From Aestuariibaculum marinum (GTDB lineage Bacteria > Bacteroidota > Bacteroidia > Flavobacteriales > Flavobacteriaceae), in contig NZ_JACVXD010000001.1 in assembly GCF_014596975.1 (NCBI RefSeq), positions 678,928 to 742,927 on the forward strand: 64,000 bases of DNA. The letters run 5' to 3'. Below are positions 44,755-52,599 of this stretch, in pieces (position 1 is the first letter of the stretch; each line of letters begins with the position of its first letter). Both the position numbers and the translations under genes were made by a program. A model generated the notes under the pieces. The model ran no database searches. It saw nothing but the letters and a program-made list of their open reading frames with translations, and was not told the origin of the DNA.

Positions 44755-44886
44755 TCTAATTGTAAAGATACACCTTGCACAGCACTATATCCTATTGAAA
44801 TTACATAACTAATATAGCAAATTTGAGAGGACTTTCCGATAGGAAAGTCAGAAGCAATGGTTTTTAAACATTATTGGCAAACATTC
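44755..44886. repeat. Spacer element with hairpin and cassette-like boundary
   Basis: GACTTTCC (44830-44837) and GGAAAGTC (44842-44849) form an 8-bp hairpin. TTGGCAAACATT (44874-44885) is the exact reverse complement of AATGTTTGCCAA (45355-45366) on the other side of the 44887-45348 gene. The spacer is partly homologous to 43020-43098. Confidence 0.55.
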
Positions 44887-45348
44887 TTAATTATCAGATT
44901 CGTTTTGTCCGTCAATTGTTTTCTGATTTAATAGTTTCTCTTGGAGAGATATGGAGCGGTATAACATGCTATTTAATTTATCAGTATGTTCTTTTAATAA
45001 CCTATTCTGTTCTTTTTGTTCAAAAAACATTTTTTGGTTATAATTTTCACTAAACATTGATATCAAATTAGGAACTCCTAAGAATACAGTAATCAAAATA
45101 GTTAACCAAGTTAATCTAGAATTAGAAGAACTTAATTTTCTGTTTTCTGAATGTTGTTCAGTTAAAGTGGTTACTAATTTGTCGTTATTTTCTCGAAGCT
45201 GTTTGTTTTGTTCTTTCAATTGGTCAAAAACATCCTCTAGATTTACATCTGATAAATTATTATGTAACGCTTCCCAATCAGGTTCTGGAATTGTCATTTT
45301 CGGAATATTAAATATATTAGGATTTATATTTTTAGAAGGATTTTCCAT
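44887..45348 (-). CDS. Coiled-coil protein with one membrane segment, unknown function
   Basis: A 153-residue protein. Residues 33-80 form a coiled coil (FDQLKEQNKQLRENNDKLVTTL), followed by one membrane helix near 82-102 (LTWLTILITVFLGVPNLISMF) and a second charged helical stretch. No family is recognised. The gene is bracketed by a perfect 12-bp inverted repeat a few bases outside its stop and start, which makes it look like an exchangeable unit. Confidence 0.65.
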   Translation of the reverse strand: MENPSKNINPNIFNIPKMTIPEPDWEALHNNLSDVNLEDVFDQLKEQNKQLRENNDKLVTTLTEQHSENRKLSSSNSRLTWLTILITVFLGVPNLISMFSENYNQKMFFEQKEQNRLLKEHTDKLNSMLYRSISLQEKLLNQKTIDGQNESDN

Positions 45349-45354
45349 TTCTCA

Positions 45355-45366
45355 AATGTTTGCCAA
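45355..45366. repeat. Right copy of the 12-bp gene-flanking inverted repeat
   Basis: AATGTTTGCCAA lies 6 nt outside the start codon of the coiled-coil gene, and its reverse complement abuts that gene's stop at 44874-44885. In gene orientation the 5' flank reads GTTGGCAAACATT and the 3' flank AATGTTTGCCAATAA. Confidence 0.6.
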
Positions 45367-45450
45367 CGGTCTCTTATAACCGTCCGTTACGAGTTAATAT
45401 GCGTTTGTTTTCGGTTTAGCACTAGCGTTAGCATTGTTGTAGTGCATTTT

Positions 45451-45828
45451 TTATTGTTTCGTCAGAGTGTATTTATCTCCATTTGTCTTTGTCAAAATCA
45501 ACGAATTTCCATCCAGACTATAATTCCATTCACCAGTTAAAATCAGACTCCAATCAAATTCAGCAGTCCAAGGACAAGCATTTTTAAAGGTAATTACATT
45601 TATTGAGCTTGAATACGTGCCATTACATAAAGCCGGAAATTTTACAACTTCACTTTCACCACTCCAATTTCCATTATTAAAGGTTAATTCAACATTAGAA
45701 TTATTATCGCCTCGTTCAAAAATCCCAACGTATTCACCATCAATTTCAGCCTGCTGACTTTCATCATCGTTGTTACATGATAGAATGACAAACATGAGTC
45801 CGATTAAAATTAATTTTTTTGATTTCAT
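45451..45828 (-). CDS. Small lipoprotein with lipocalin/META-like beta fold
   Basis: A 125-residue protein with a lipoprotein signal (LIGLMFVILSC, cysteine at 18) followed by an Asn/Asp/Glu linker. The mature part is beta-rich (DGEYVGIFERGD, LTGEWNYSLDGNSLILTKTNGDKYTLTK), as in lipocalin-like proteins of Bacteroidota. Two cysteines may form a disulfide. Function is unknown. Confidence 0.75.
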   Translation of the reverse strand: MKSKKLILIGLMFVILSCNNDDESQQAEIDGEYVGIFERGDNNSNVELTFNNGNWSGESEVVKFPALCNGTYSSSINVITFKNACPWTAEFDWSLILTGEWNYSLDGNSLILTKTNGDKYTLTKQ

Positions 45829-46027
45829 ACTTTATCTTTATTAAATAGATGCTTCTTTATATAAAACGTTGCGTCAAATACTACATAACGGTTAAACTTA
45901 AACTTCTCTTAAAAAAATAAAACAATCCCCATAGTAGGCTAACCGACCAACTACCGGTTCAGTCAACACGGCGTTCATGTTTGGCCGTACCGACCACACG
46001 AACGCTTAGTTATTGTGCCCAGTAATT

Positions 46028-47326
46028 TTATTCAAATTTTGATTTCAAAAAAGTCTTTAACCCTAAATAATTATCTCCGCCACCACAAGTCCGATATAGA
46101 ATATTCAAGTTGGAGTCCATAATGATAAAAGTGGGATAACATTCAATTCTTAAACCGCCAATAATTGGAGATGACATATTTCCAGATTTTGGTTTTCCTT
46201 TTATTATTCCATTGTACCAATTCATTTGATTGGTTTTGGTGTATTCTAATACGGGTTTTGGGTCCAATTCAAATGCTAAACTCGCAAATTGAATATCATC
46301 GCTGTACTTTTGATGTAAATTGACTAATTCAGGTGTAAGTTCTTTGCAGGGTAAGCACCAAGTGCCCCAAAAATCTAATAATAGAAAACCTTTCTCCTTT
46401 GCTAAATCTTTAATGGTTGTAGAGCCTCCACTTAAGTCATTAATTACATAATTCTGTGAAATCTCATTTGTTCTGAACCCGTAAAGGACATTTACATTGT
46501 TAATCTCATTTATTACCAATTTCGGGGGATAAATGGACAAACTGTCTATTCTAAAATACTTGTCATCGAACTTTACAGTATCCTTCGGTTTATACTTTGC
46601 AAATAATTGATGGTTTGGAGGATGAAAGTTAGTATTGGATTTTTTGAAAATGATTTCATCTCCGAAAAGTCCATTATTTACACCTACACCGTATTCATCG
46701 TTATTTGCCTTAAATGTCCCATACAAAAAATCATGCTTAAGGGCTGCTAATTGTAAACTATTTTTGAATTTTTCTTCGTCAGTTTCTTTCTCGTAAGTAA
46801 AGTAATTGGGAGCGGGTAAAAATTGTAAATAAGTTTCCTGATTATGAAAATTACCTCCTGAAAGTTTTGTTATTATTATGCTTTTGATGCTGAATGAGTC
46901 CCTATAATTTTCGTTTTGAGTAATACTTTTGCTAAATTCCACTAATTCATCATCACTAAAATCTTTGTTTCCATTGCGGTCTATAATATAATATTGCTTG
47001 CCTTTGTTGAAACCGCTTAGAGCATAAATTTTAGTTATTGTTGACTCGGCGGTTTGCTTTTTTAGTTCTCCCTTTTTAATAGCGTTTTTTAAATCTCTAG
47101 AACGAACAGTATTTAAATACGTTACAAAAGAACTGTCCTTGTTTATAATCCCTTTGAATTCACCTTTTATTGAATCCAAAAATACTAGCGGTGACATTGA
47201 TTTAGAAAAAGGATTGTCAATTTTACTGACATTTAGGTCTACGATTATGTCAGAAGATTTTTTTTCTTTTTTATCACAAGAAATTAAAATCAATAAAACT
47301 CCAAGAAAAAATATGTTAGTTTTCAT
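46028..47326 (-). CDS. TlpA-like thioredoxin-fold lipoprotein
   Basis: A 432-residue protein with a lipoprotein signal (LLILISCDKKEKK). A long N-terminal part of about 280 residues, of no recognised family, precedes a TlpA/ResA thioredoxin domain, with redox motif FWGTWCLPCKELTPEL. It should reduce or maintain thiols on periplasmic proteins. It is flanked by TTGTGCCCA at 46013-46021 and its reverse complement TGGGCACAA at 47347-47355, echoing the bracketed coiled-coil gene. Confidence 0.9.
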   Translation of the reverse strand: MKTNIFFLGVLLILISCDKKEKKSSDIIVDLNVSKIDNPFSKSMSPLVFLDSIKGEFKGIINKDSSFVTYLNTVRSRDLKNAIKKGELKKQTAESTITKIYALSGFNKGKQYYIIDRNGNKDFSDDELVEFSKSITQNENYRDSFSIKSIIITKLSGGNFHNQETYLQFLPAPNYFTYEKETDEEKFKNSLQLAALKHDFLYGTFKANNDEYGVGVNNGLFGDEIIFKKSNTNFHPPNHQLFAKYKPKDTVKFDDKYFRIDSLSIYPPKLVINEINNVNVLYGFRTNEISQNYVINDLSGGSTTIKDLAKEKGFLLLDFWGTWCLPCKELTPELVNLHQKYSDDIQFASLAFELDPKPVLEYTKTNQMNWYNGIIKGKPKSGNMSSPIIGGLRIECYPTFIIMDSNLNILYRTCGGGDNYLGLKTFLKSKFE

Positions 47327-47475
47327 TTAATCGGTTTTTGTTTTATTGGGCACAACATGCATATAAACACACTAGTGTGTTTAGTTCAATTATACATACT
47401 CTCAAATATACATAAATACCTACAAAAAAGCACTTTTCTTTAAGAAAATACACACTCAATTGAAAACCTATTTTA

Positions 47476-47584
47476 GGGGTTTCCTTCGAGTCATGTTCGA
47501 TATTCCTTCGGGAATCCTTCGGTAAAACCCTTATTTTACGGAGAAAACCCGAACAATTCCCGAAGGAAACTCGAATCAAACCCC
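47476..47584. repeat. Imperfect 109-bp inverted repeat element
   Basis: GGGGTTTCCTTCGAGT at the left and ACTCGAATCAAACCCC at the right match as inverted copies at 14 of 16 positions. Inner blocks TTCCTTCGGGAAT and ATTCCCGAAGGAA do the same. The left arm also contains ATTCC-TTCG-GGAAT, a hairpin with a stable UUCG loop (47502-47515). The element lies in a gene-free stretch (47327-48113); the remainder of that stretch holds only AT-rich sequence and short degenerate repeats. Confidence 0.5.
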
Positions 47585-48089
47585 TGTAAACGACCAATAT
47601 TATACATAAATTCTTACAAACAAATACAAAAACTAAGGTTTTACGCTCTTAAAAGCCATGTATCTTAACCATAATTGCCTGGTTAACGATTAACAATCCT
47701 TCTTTTTTAATTTGCTTAAAAGAGAGTGTTTCAAAATATAAAGCACTCATAACAAAGCATTTCAATTAATAGTCACCCATAACCAATTCTTAATCATACC
47801 CACTCACAGTTCACACCTCACGATTACTCGATTTATGCTATTAAAGGCATAGCAAAGCCGTAGTTAAAGCGTAGCAAAGCCCACCTTAAAGTATGGCCGT
47901 GTTAAAAACACAGCATTTGACAAAACTGGATAAAAAACGCAAAATCAACTAAAATGCACGAAAACAACAATTATGCACAAATTCAACAAAAATGAACAAA
48001 ACCAACAAAAATTACATTTTTACAGTGCTTTAACCGAAATAAATAAAAACCCTAACCTGCTTTGGTTTATAATAATGTATTATTTCATT

Positions 48090-48097
48090 TATATTTG
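48090..48097 (+). promoter_or_regulatory. -7 box of the CLC gene
   Basis: TATATTTG matches the Bacteroidota -7 consensus TAnnTTTG exactly and lies 16 nt before ATG 48114. That supports the shorter start and a short leader. No fluoride riboswitch fold is evident in the leader. Confidence 0.5.
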
Positions 48098-48113
48098 TGT
48101 CTTATTGCAACGT

Positions 48114-49427
48114 ATGAACCTAACCAATATTAAGAAACAGCTTTTTGCCTTCGAACAGATTCCTTCGCTACTCTATCTTATCAAATGGTTATTCATTTGT
48201 TTGGTCCTGGGAGCTCTGGCCGGTAGTGTTTCAGCCTTTTTCCTAACCGCATTAGAGTGGGCTACCAATTACCGAGAATCGAATCTATGGATTATCTGGT
48301 TATTACCTTTGGGTGGATTCATTATCGGACTGTCCTACCACCTCTTTGGCAGCAGCGTGGTAAAAGGCAATAACCTCTTATTGGAAGAATTCCATACCCC
48401 TAAAAAAATTATCCCGTTTAAAATGGCGCCTTTGGTGCTCTTCGGGACCATTGTTACCCATTTATTTGGTGGATCGGCCGGTCGTGAGGGAACCGCTGTA
48501 CAGATTGGTGGCGCTATTGCAGACCAGTTCACTAAAATTTTAAAACTCTCTAAACGCGATAGAAAAATAATTTTAATTGCCGGTATTAGTGCTGGTTTTG
48601 CTTCGGTATTTGGAACACCTTTAGCAGGTGGTATTTTTGCTTTGGAAGTCCTTATTTTAGGGCGTTTACGCCTAGATGCCATCATACCCAGTTTTATGGC
48701 CGCCGTTTTTGCCGATTATTTTTGTCGTGTCTGGGGTGTACCCCACACGCATTATCATATAGATAGCGTTGCCGAAATGACGCCATTAAACATTTTATGG
48801 GCGTTGTTAGCAGGAATTATATTTGGGCTGGTAGCCATGCTATTTTCGAAATCCACACATTTCTGGGGAGACCTGTTTAAAAAATATATTAGCTATCCGC
48901 CGTTACGTCCGGTTATTGGTGGTATTGTATTAGCGATTGCCATTTACCTTATGGGAACTACAAAATATATTGGTTTAGGTATTCCAACCATTGTTGATGC
49001 CTTTAGTGTCGACTTAAACTCATACGATTTCCTGTTAAAAGTCCTGTTTACCTCGTTCACACTTGGCGCTGGCTTTAAAGGCGGAGAGGTAACCCCATTA
49101 TTTTATATAGGCGCTACGCTTGGTAATGCCTTAATATGGTTTATTCCATTGCCTATGGGCTTACTGGCCGGTATGGGATTTGTAGCCGTATTTGCCGGAG
49201 CGACCAACACCCCTATTGCGTGTACCATAATGGGTATAGAACTTTTCGGTATCGAATCTGGGGTATTTATTGCCTTAGCCTGTAGCACAGCATATCTGTT
49301 CTCCGGACATTCGGGAGTATATGCGTCACAAATTATAGGAAGCCCTAAAAACAACTATTACATACGCGAAAAAGGTTTGCATCTATCAGATGTTGAAGAC
49401 CGTCGCGACCAGAATAAACCCAAATAA
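48114..49427 (+). CDS. CLC-type anion transporter resembling the fluoride/proton antiporter (CLC-F) subclass
   Basis: A 438-residue CLC protein. The anion-filter segments deviate from chloride CLCs: the GSGIP position reads GNNLL (near 85-89) and GREGP reads GREGT (near 123-127). The inner proton glutamate position appears to be valine in FALEVL. GNN/GREGT-like replacements mark the CLC-F subclass that exports fluoride, so fluoride resistance is the best guess; a chloride transporter is the alternative. ATG 48114 (MNLTNIKKQ) is chosen over a frame open from 47973, since a -7 box lies between them and the extra residues are low-complexity. Confidence 0.8.
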   Translation: MNLTNIKKQLFAFEQIPSLLYLIKWLFICLVLGALAGSVSAFFLTALEWATNYRESNLWIIWLLPLGGFIIGLSYHLFGSSVVKGNNLLLEEFHTPKKIIPFKMAPLVLFGTIVTHLFGGSAGREGTAVQIGGAIADQFTKILKLSKRDRKIILIAGISAGFASVFGTPLAGGIFALEVLILGRLRLDAIIPSFMAAVFADYFCRVWGVPHTHYHIDSVAEMTPLNILWALLAGIIFGLVAMLFSKSTHFWGDLFKKYISYPPLRPVIGGIVLAIAIYLMGTTKYIGLGIPTIVDAFSVDLNSYDFLLKVLFTSFTLGAGFKGGEVTPLFYIGATLGNALIWFIPLPMGLLAGMGFVAVFAGATNTPIACTIMGIELFGIESGVFIALACSTAYLFSGHSGVYASQIIGSPKNNYYIREKGLHLSDVEDRRDQNKPK

Positions 49428-49448
49428 CAATACAAAATCCAGATATCT

Positions 49449-50237
49449 ATGAAATCCCTTGCTCTTTATTTTATTACCGCAATACTATGCGTGCATACAG
49501 TTAACCTTAATGCTTCTACTGTTGATGACTGGGGAGCTACCGGCCACCGTGTGGTTGGAGAAATTGCTCAGAAATACTTAAAAGGAAAAGCGAAACGAGA
49601 AGTAAAACGTCTGCTAAAACAACATTCTCTGGCTTTTGCTTCTACCTATGGCGATGAAATTAAATCTGATAAAGCCTACAACAAATATTACACCTGGCAT
49701 TATGTAAATATGCCTTTCGACCAAAGCTATGAAACTTCAGAAAAAAATCCGGAAGGCGACTTAGTTACCGGAATAGAAACCTGTAAAGCGGTGTTATTAG
49801 ATAAGACTGCTACTGATGAAGATAAAGCTTTCCACCTAAAAATGCTCATTCACTTAATGGGAGATTTACACCAGCCTATGCATGTTGGCTTAGCTGAAGA
49901 TAAAGGCGGAAATGATGTTAAATTACAATGGTTTTACAAAGATACCAACCTACACCGCGTTTGGGATTCTGATATGATTGAAGAATACAATATGGGCTAT
50001 GATGAACTTGCCGATAATGCAGATGCATTAACTAAAAAACAAATAAAAGCTCTTCAGGAAGGCACTATTGTAGATTGGGTAAACGAAACGCATGACATCA
50101 CCAAAGAGGTTTACGCTTCTGTAGAACCTAACGAAAACTTAAGATACCGCTACTCTTACAATCACTTTAAAACTGTTAGAAGTCAGTTACAAATTGCTGG
50201 CATTCGGTTAGCCAAAGTCTTAAATGATATTTTTTAA
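49449..50237 (+). CDS. Secreted S1/P1-type nuclease
   Basis: A 262-residue protein with a signal peptide (to about residue 23). It has the S1/P1 zinc-nuclease ligand series: DDWGATGHR near the mature N-terminus, WHYVNMPF, HLMGDLHQPMHVG, GGND and LHRVWDSDMIE. The mature tryptophan would supply the N-terminal zinc ligand if cleavage or trimming exposes it. It should degrade single-stranded DNA/RNA or nucleotides outside the cytoplasm, for nutrient scavenging. It follows the CLC gene by 21 nt and ends with a strong terminator. Confidence 0.93.
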   Translation: MKSLALYFITAILCVHTVNLNASTVDDWGATGHRVVGEIAQKYLKGKAKREVKRLLKQHSLAFASTYGDEIKSDKAYNKYYTWHYVNMPFDQSYETSEKNPEGDLVTGIETCKAVLLDKTATDEDKAFHLKMLIHLMGDLHQPMHVGLAEDKGGNDVKLQWFYKDTNLHRVWDSDMIEEYNMGYDELADNADALTKKQIKALQEGTIVDWVNETHDITKEVYASVEPNENLRYRYSYNHFKTVRSQLQIAGIRLAKVLNDIF

Positions 50238-50261
50238 AACAAACTATACTTAACAAAACTT

Positions 50262-50293
50262 AATAGCCGTTTCTTGAATAAGAAACGGCTATT
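50262..50293 (+). terminator. Intrinsic terminator after the S1/P1 nuclease
   Basis: AATAGCCGTTTCTT (50262-50275) and AAGAAACGGCTATT (50280-50293) form a perfect 14-bp stem with loop GAAT, followed by TATTTTA. Confidence 0.88.
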
Positions 50294-50441
50294 TATTTTA
50301 TAGGCTATCAGGTACGCAATGCCCTTCTTAAACCTCCTAAAAACACAAAAAGCCATCTCTAAAAAATAACTAAAATTAAAAAGATTACTTCGTCGTATCC
50401 TTCTCGTAATGACGATTGTAACGTCATGGCGAGCAGAGCGA

Positions 50442-50821
50442 AGCCATCTCTAAAAAACACTACCACCTTGTCATCCTGAACTTGTTTCAGGATCACATGA
50501 TATTATTATTACCAGCACCCTAAGCATTTGATATTAGATGGGCAAACAGCGTTTACAATTTAATGAATAACCCTCTTTCCTCTTTGTCTCCCTGAGCGCA
50601 GTCGAGGAACAAAAAGCACAAAACACAAAAAGCCATCTCTAAAAAACACAACCACCTTGTCATCCTGAACTTGTTTCAGGATCACATGATATCATTATTA
50701 CCAGCACCACCCTAAGCATTTGATATTAGATGGGCAAACAGCGTTTACAATTTAATGAATAACCCTCTCTCCTCTTTGTCACCTTGAGCGCAGTCGAGGA
50801 ACAAAAAGCACAAAACACAAA
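50442..50821. repeat. Two tandem copies of a ~190-bp unit with dispersed-repeat content
   Basis: Copy 1 is about 50442-50630 and copy 2 about 50631-50821; they differ at only a few positions, and a third start (AAAGCCATCT) follows at 50821. Each unit holds the hairpin ATCCTGAA-CTTGT-TTCAGGAT and a CTTGAGCGCAGTCGAGGAA-like block, both common dispersed intergenic repeats in Bacteroidota. Before them (about 50384-50455) a TCGTAATGACG...CGTCATGGCGAG palindromic repeat occurs. No ORF is present in this 643-nt gap. Confidence 0.8.
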
Positions 50822-50855
50822 AAGCCATCTTGGACTAACCCAACAAGATGACTTT
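50821..50855 (-). terminator. Terminator of narK
   Basis: AAAGCCATCTTG (50821-50832) and CAAGATGACTTT (50844-50855) pair over 12 bp with one mismatch. On the - strand the stem is followed by TTTTT. It lies 25 nt after the narK stop. Confidence 0.75.
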
Positions 50856-50880
50856 TTATTCTGCAACACCTGAAACAACT

Positions 50881-52371
50881 TTAATCTACATTATTCTCAA
50901 ATTTATTAACCAATGATGGTGTTGCTTTATTTGTCATTTTTCGTATTACATTATGCATCCATATTAAACATACCGAAGACAAGACTAACATTAATATCCA
51001 ACAACTCGACCAAAGCCCTGTGCCCTCTAACAGATACCCAAACAGTATTGGACAAAAGAAGCCGCCTAAACCACCAAGCACGCCAACCATACCGCCTACA
51101 ACGCCAACTTCCTCAGGAAAATAATCTGGAATGTGTTTATAAACAGCAGCTTTGCCTATCCCCCAAACCGATCCTATTATAATAGCTATAATTGCGAAAA
51201 TCCAAACGTTAGCCTGAAAGTAAATATGTGTTTTTCCTTCAGCCAATAACTCTTTTTTATTAACCTGATCACCTACTTGCACGCGTACCTGTTGCCACGA
51301 TTCCTTTACAGGGAACACGTGAAACGCTTCATTCTCCTCTGCTAACGCATTGCTACGTTGACGCACAGGATAAGTCTTATCATTTACCTTTATATACGTA
51401 TCTGTAACTTCAGTAACTTCACCCGATGCCTTTGCCATAATACCTTTTCCTGCAGCATATATATCCATCCTGGGAATAATTAATGCCGAACTTAACACCA
51501 CCGATGTGCCCAACACCCAATACATCACCTTTCTTGCTCCAAACTTATCCGAAAGCCACCCACCAAAGGCTCTAATCACACCTGAGGGCAAACTAAAGCA
51601 TGAGGCCAGCAATCCGGCTGTAGCCAAATCTAAAGCATAAACGTTTGTATAATATGGCACGAGCCATCCAGCAAAAGCTACGAAACAACCAAAGACTAAA
51701 AAGTAATACAATCCGAATCGCCATACACGAACACTTTTTAATGGCTGTAACATGCCTGATAAACTCTTAGTACTGGATGCCGGCTTCTTATTGGTTGTTG
51801 ATAAATAGAATATAATCGCCATCAGCACCAAACATCCTGCATACAGTTTTGGCATCATGCGCCATCCATCCAGATTGGTTTTGTCGTCGGTTAAATAATT
51901 CAATAGTTTAGGTCCTATAAGTGTTGTTATGGCAGCTCCTGCGTTACCTGCTCCAAAAATCCCCAAAGCAATGCCTTGTTTTTCTTTTGGGTACCAGATA
52001 GAGGAAAACGCTATTCCTACAGCAAAACTAGCTCCTGTAATTCCAAATCCAAGACTACATAAGGCAAAGGACCAAAACCCATTGGCATAAGACAGAAGAT
52101 ACATTGGTATGGCGCAAATAATAAGTAAGCCGGCAAACACAGGCTTGCCACCTAACTTATCTGTTAAAATTCCTGCCGGTAAACGAAAAATAGCCCCTGT
52201 TAACACCGGAATACCTATTAACCATCCTATTTCTACAGCGCTCCAATCAAACACCTGATTATCTGCGAGAAACGTTACTAGAATACCATTCAATAGCCAC
52301 GCTGCAAAACAAAATGTAAATGCCAGAGTATTAATAAACAACGTTTTATTTGCGCCTTGTGTCACTTTCAT
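50881..52371 (-). CDS. narK: Nitrate/nitrite MFS transporter NarK with periplasmic insert domain
   Basis: A 496-residue major-facilitator protein with twelve membrane segments. Nitrate-signature stretches are GFGITGASFAVGIAFSSIWYP and GMVGVLGGLGGFFCPILFGYLLE. Between TM9 and TM10, residues ~300-385, there is an extra hydrophilic beta-rich domain ending VGDQVNKKELLAEGKTHIYF, reminiscent of a biotinyl/lipoyl-type barrel; by topology it faces the periplasm. Ordinary NarK proteins lack it. It supplies nitrate to the nas/nir system 30 kb away. Its promoter has a TATATTTG -7 box, a TTTG -33, and TACGTAAT palindromes like those of nasA and nirB. Confidence 0.93.
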   Translation of the reverse strand: MKVTQGANKTLFINTLAFTFCFAAWLLNGILVTFLADNQVFDWSAVEIGWLIGIPVLTGAIFRLPAGILTDKLGGKPVFAGLLIICAIPMYLLSYANGFWSFALCSLGFGITGASFAVGIAFSSIWYPKEKQGIALGIFGAGNAGAAITTLIGPKLLNYLTDDKTNLDGWRMMPKLYAGCLVLMAIIFYLSTTNKKPASSTKSLSGMLQPLKSVRVWRFGLYYFLVFGCFVAFAGWLVPYYTNVYALDLATAGLLASCFSLPSGVIRAFGGWLSDKFGARKVMYWVLGTSVVLSSALIIPRMDIYAAGKGIMAKASGEVTEVTDTYIKVNDKTYPVRQRSNALAEENEAFHVFPVKESWQQVRVQVGDQVNKKELLAEGKTHIYFQANVWIFAIIAIIIGSVWGIGKAAVYKHIPDYFPEEVGVVGGMVGVLGGLGGFFCPILFGYLLEGTGLWSSCWILMLVLSSVCLIWMHNVIRKMTNKATPSLVNKFENNVD

Positions 52372-52401
52372 ACCAATGTATTTTAAAACCTAAAACAGAA
52401 A

Positions 52402-52457
52402 TACGTAATTATTACGTTACGGAAGCAAATATATAAGTATATTTACTTAGAAACAAA
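52402..52457 (-). promoter_or_regulatory. narK promoter and operator
   Basis: On the - strand TTTG (52454-52457) and TATATTTG (52426-52433) are spaced 20 nt, an ideal Bacteroidota -33/-7 pair. A palindrome ACGTAATTATTACGT (52403-52417) lies at the expected start point, and TACTTAGA (52444-52451) sits between the -33 and -7 elements. Confidence 0.6.
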
Positions 52458-52548
52458 GATAATTTAAATATTTTTTAAGTAGAAAATCAGACAAACCTGC
52501 TAAAACGCAGTAAAATCAATAGATTTAGCGCATAAAAAACTAAATAAA

Positions 52549-52565
52549 TACGTAATTAATACGTA
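52549..52565. promoter_or_regulatory. Distal TACGTAAT-type site upstream of narK
   Basis: TACGTAATTAATACGTA repeats ATACGTA on both sides of AATTA, about 130 nt upstream of the narK start point. It resembles the proximal operator and the elements at nasA and nirB. Confidence 0.4.
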
Positions 52566-52599
52566 GAAAAATAAATAACAACATCTAAAACAAAATACC

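Noticed and set aside
47343..47597. 84-residue - strand reading frame
   Set aside because: It runs through the 109-bp inverted repeat, has no domain and odd composition; treated as chance.
39795..47597. Classical integron with attC sites
   Set aside because: No integrase gene and no consistent RYYYAAC/GTTRRRY core pairs; only cassette-like features remain.
47973..48113. 47-residue N-terminal extension of the CLC protein
   Set aside because: Low-complexity Asn/Lys/Gln text, and a perfect -7 box lies inside it; ATG 48114 fits the family start.
47930..48113. Fluoride riboswitch before the CLC-F-like gene
   Set aside because: No GGNGAUGG...CC core or pseudoknot-like pattern could be found.
50442..50821. 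Possible CRISPR array
   Set aside because: Only two ~190-bp units with no short repeat/spacer pattern; a plain tandem duplication.
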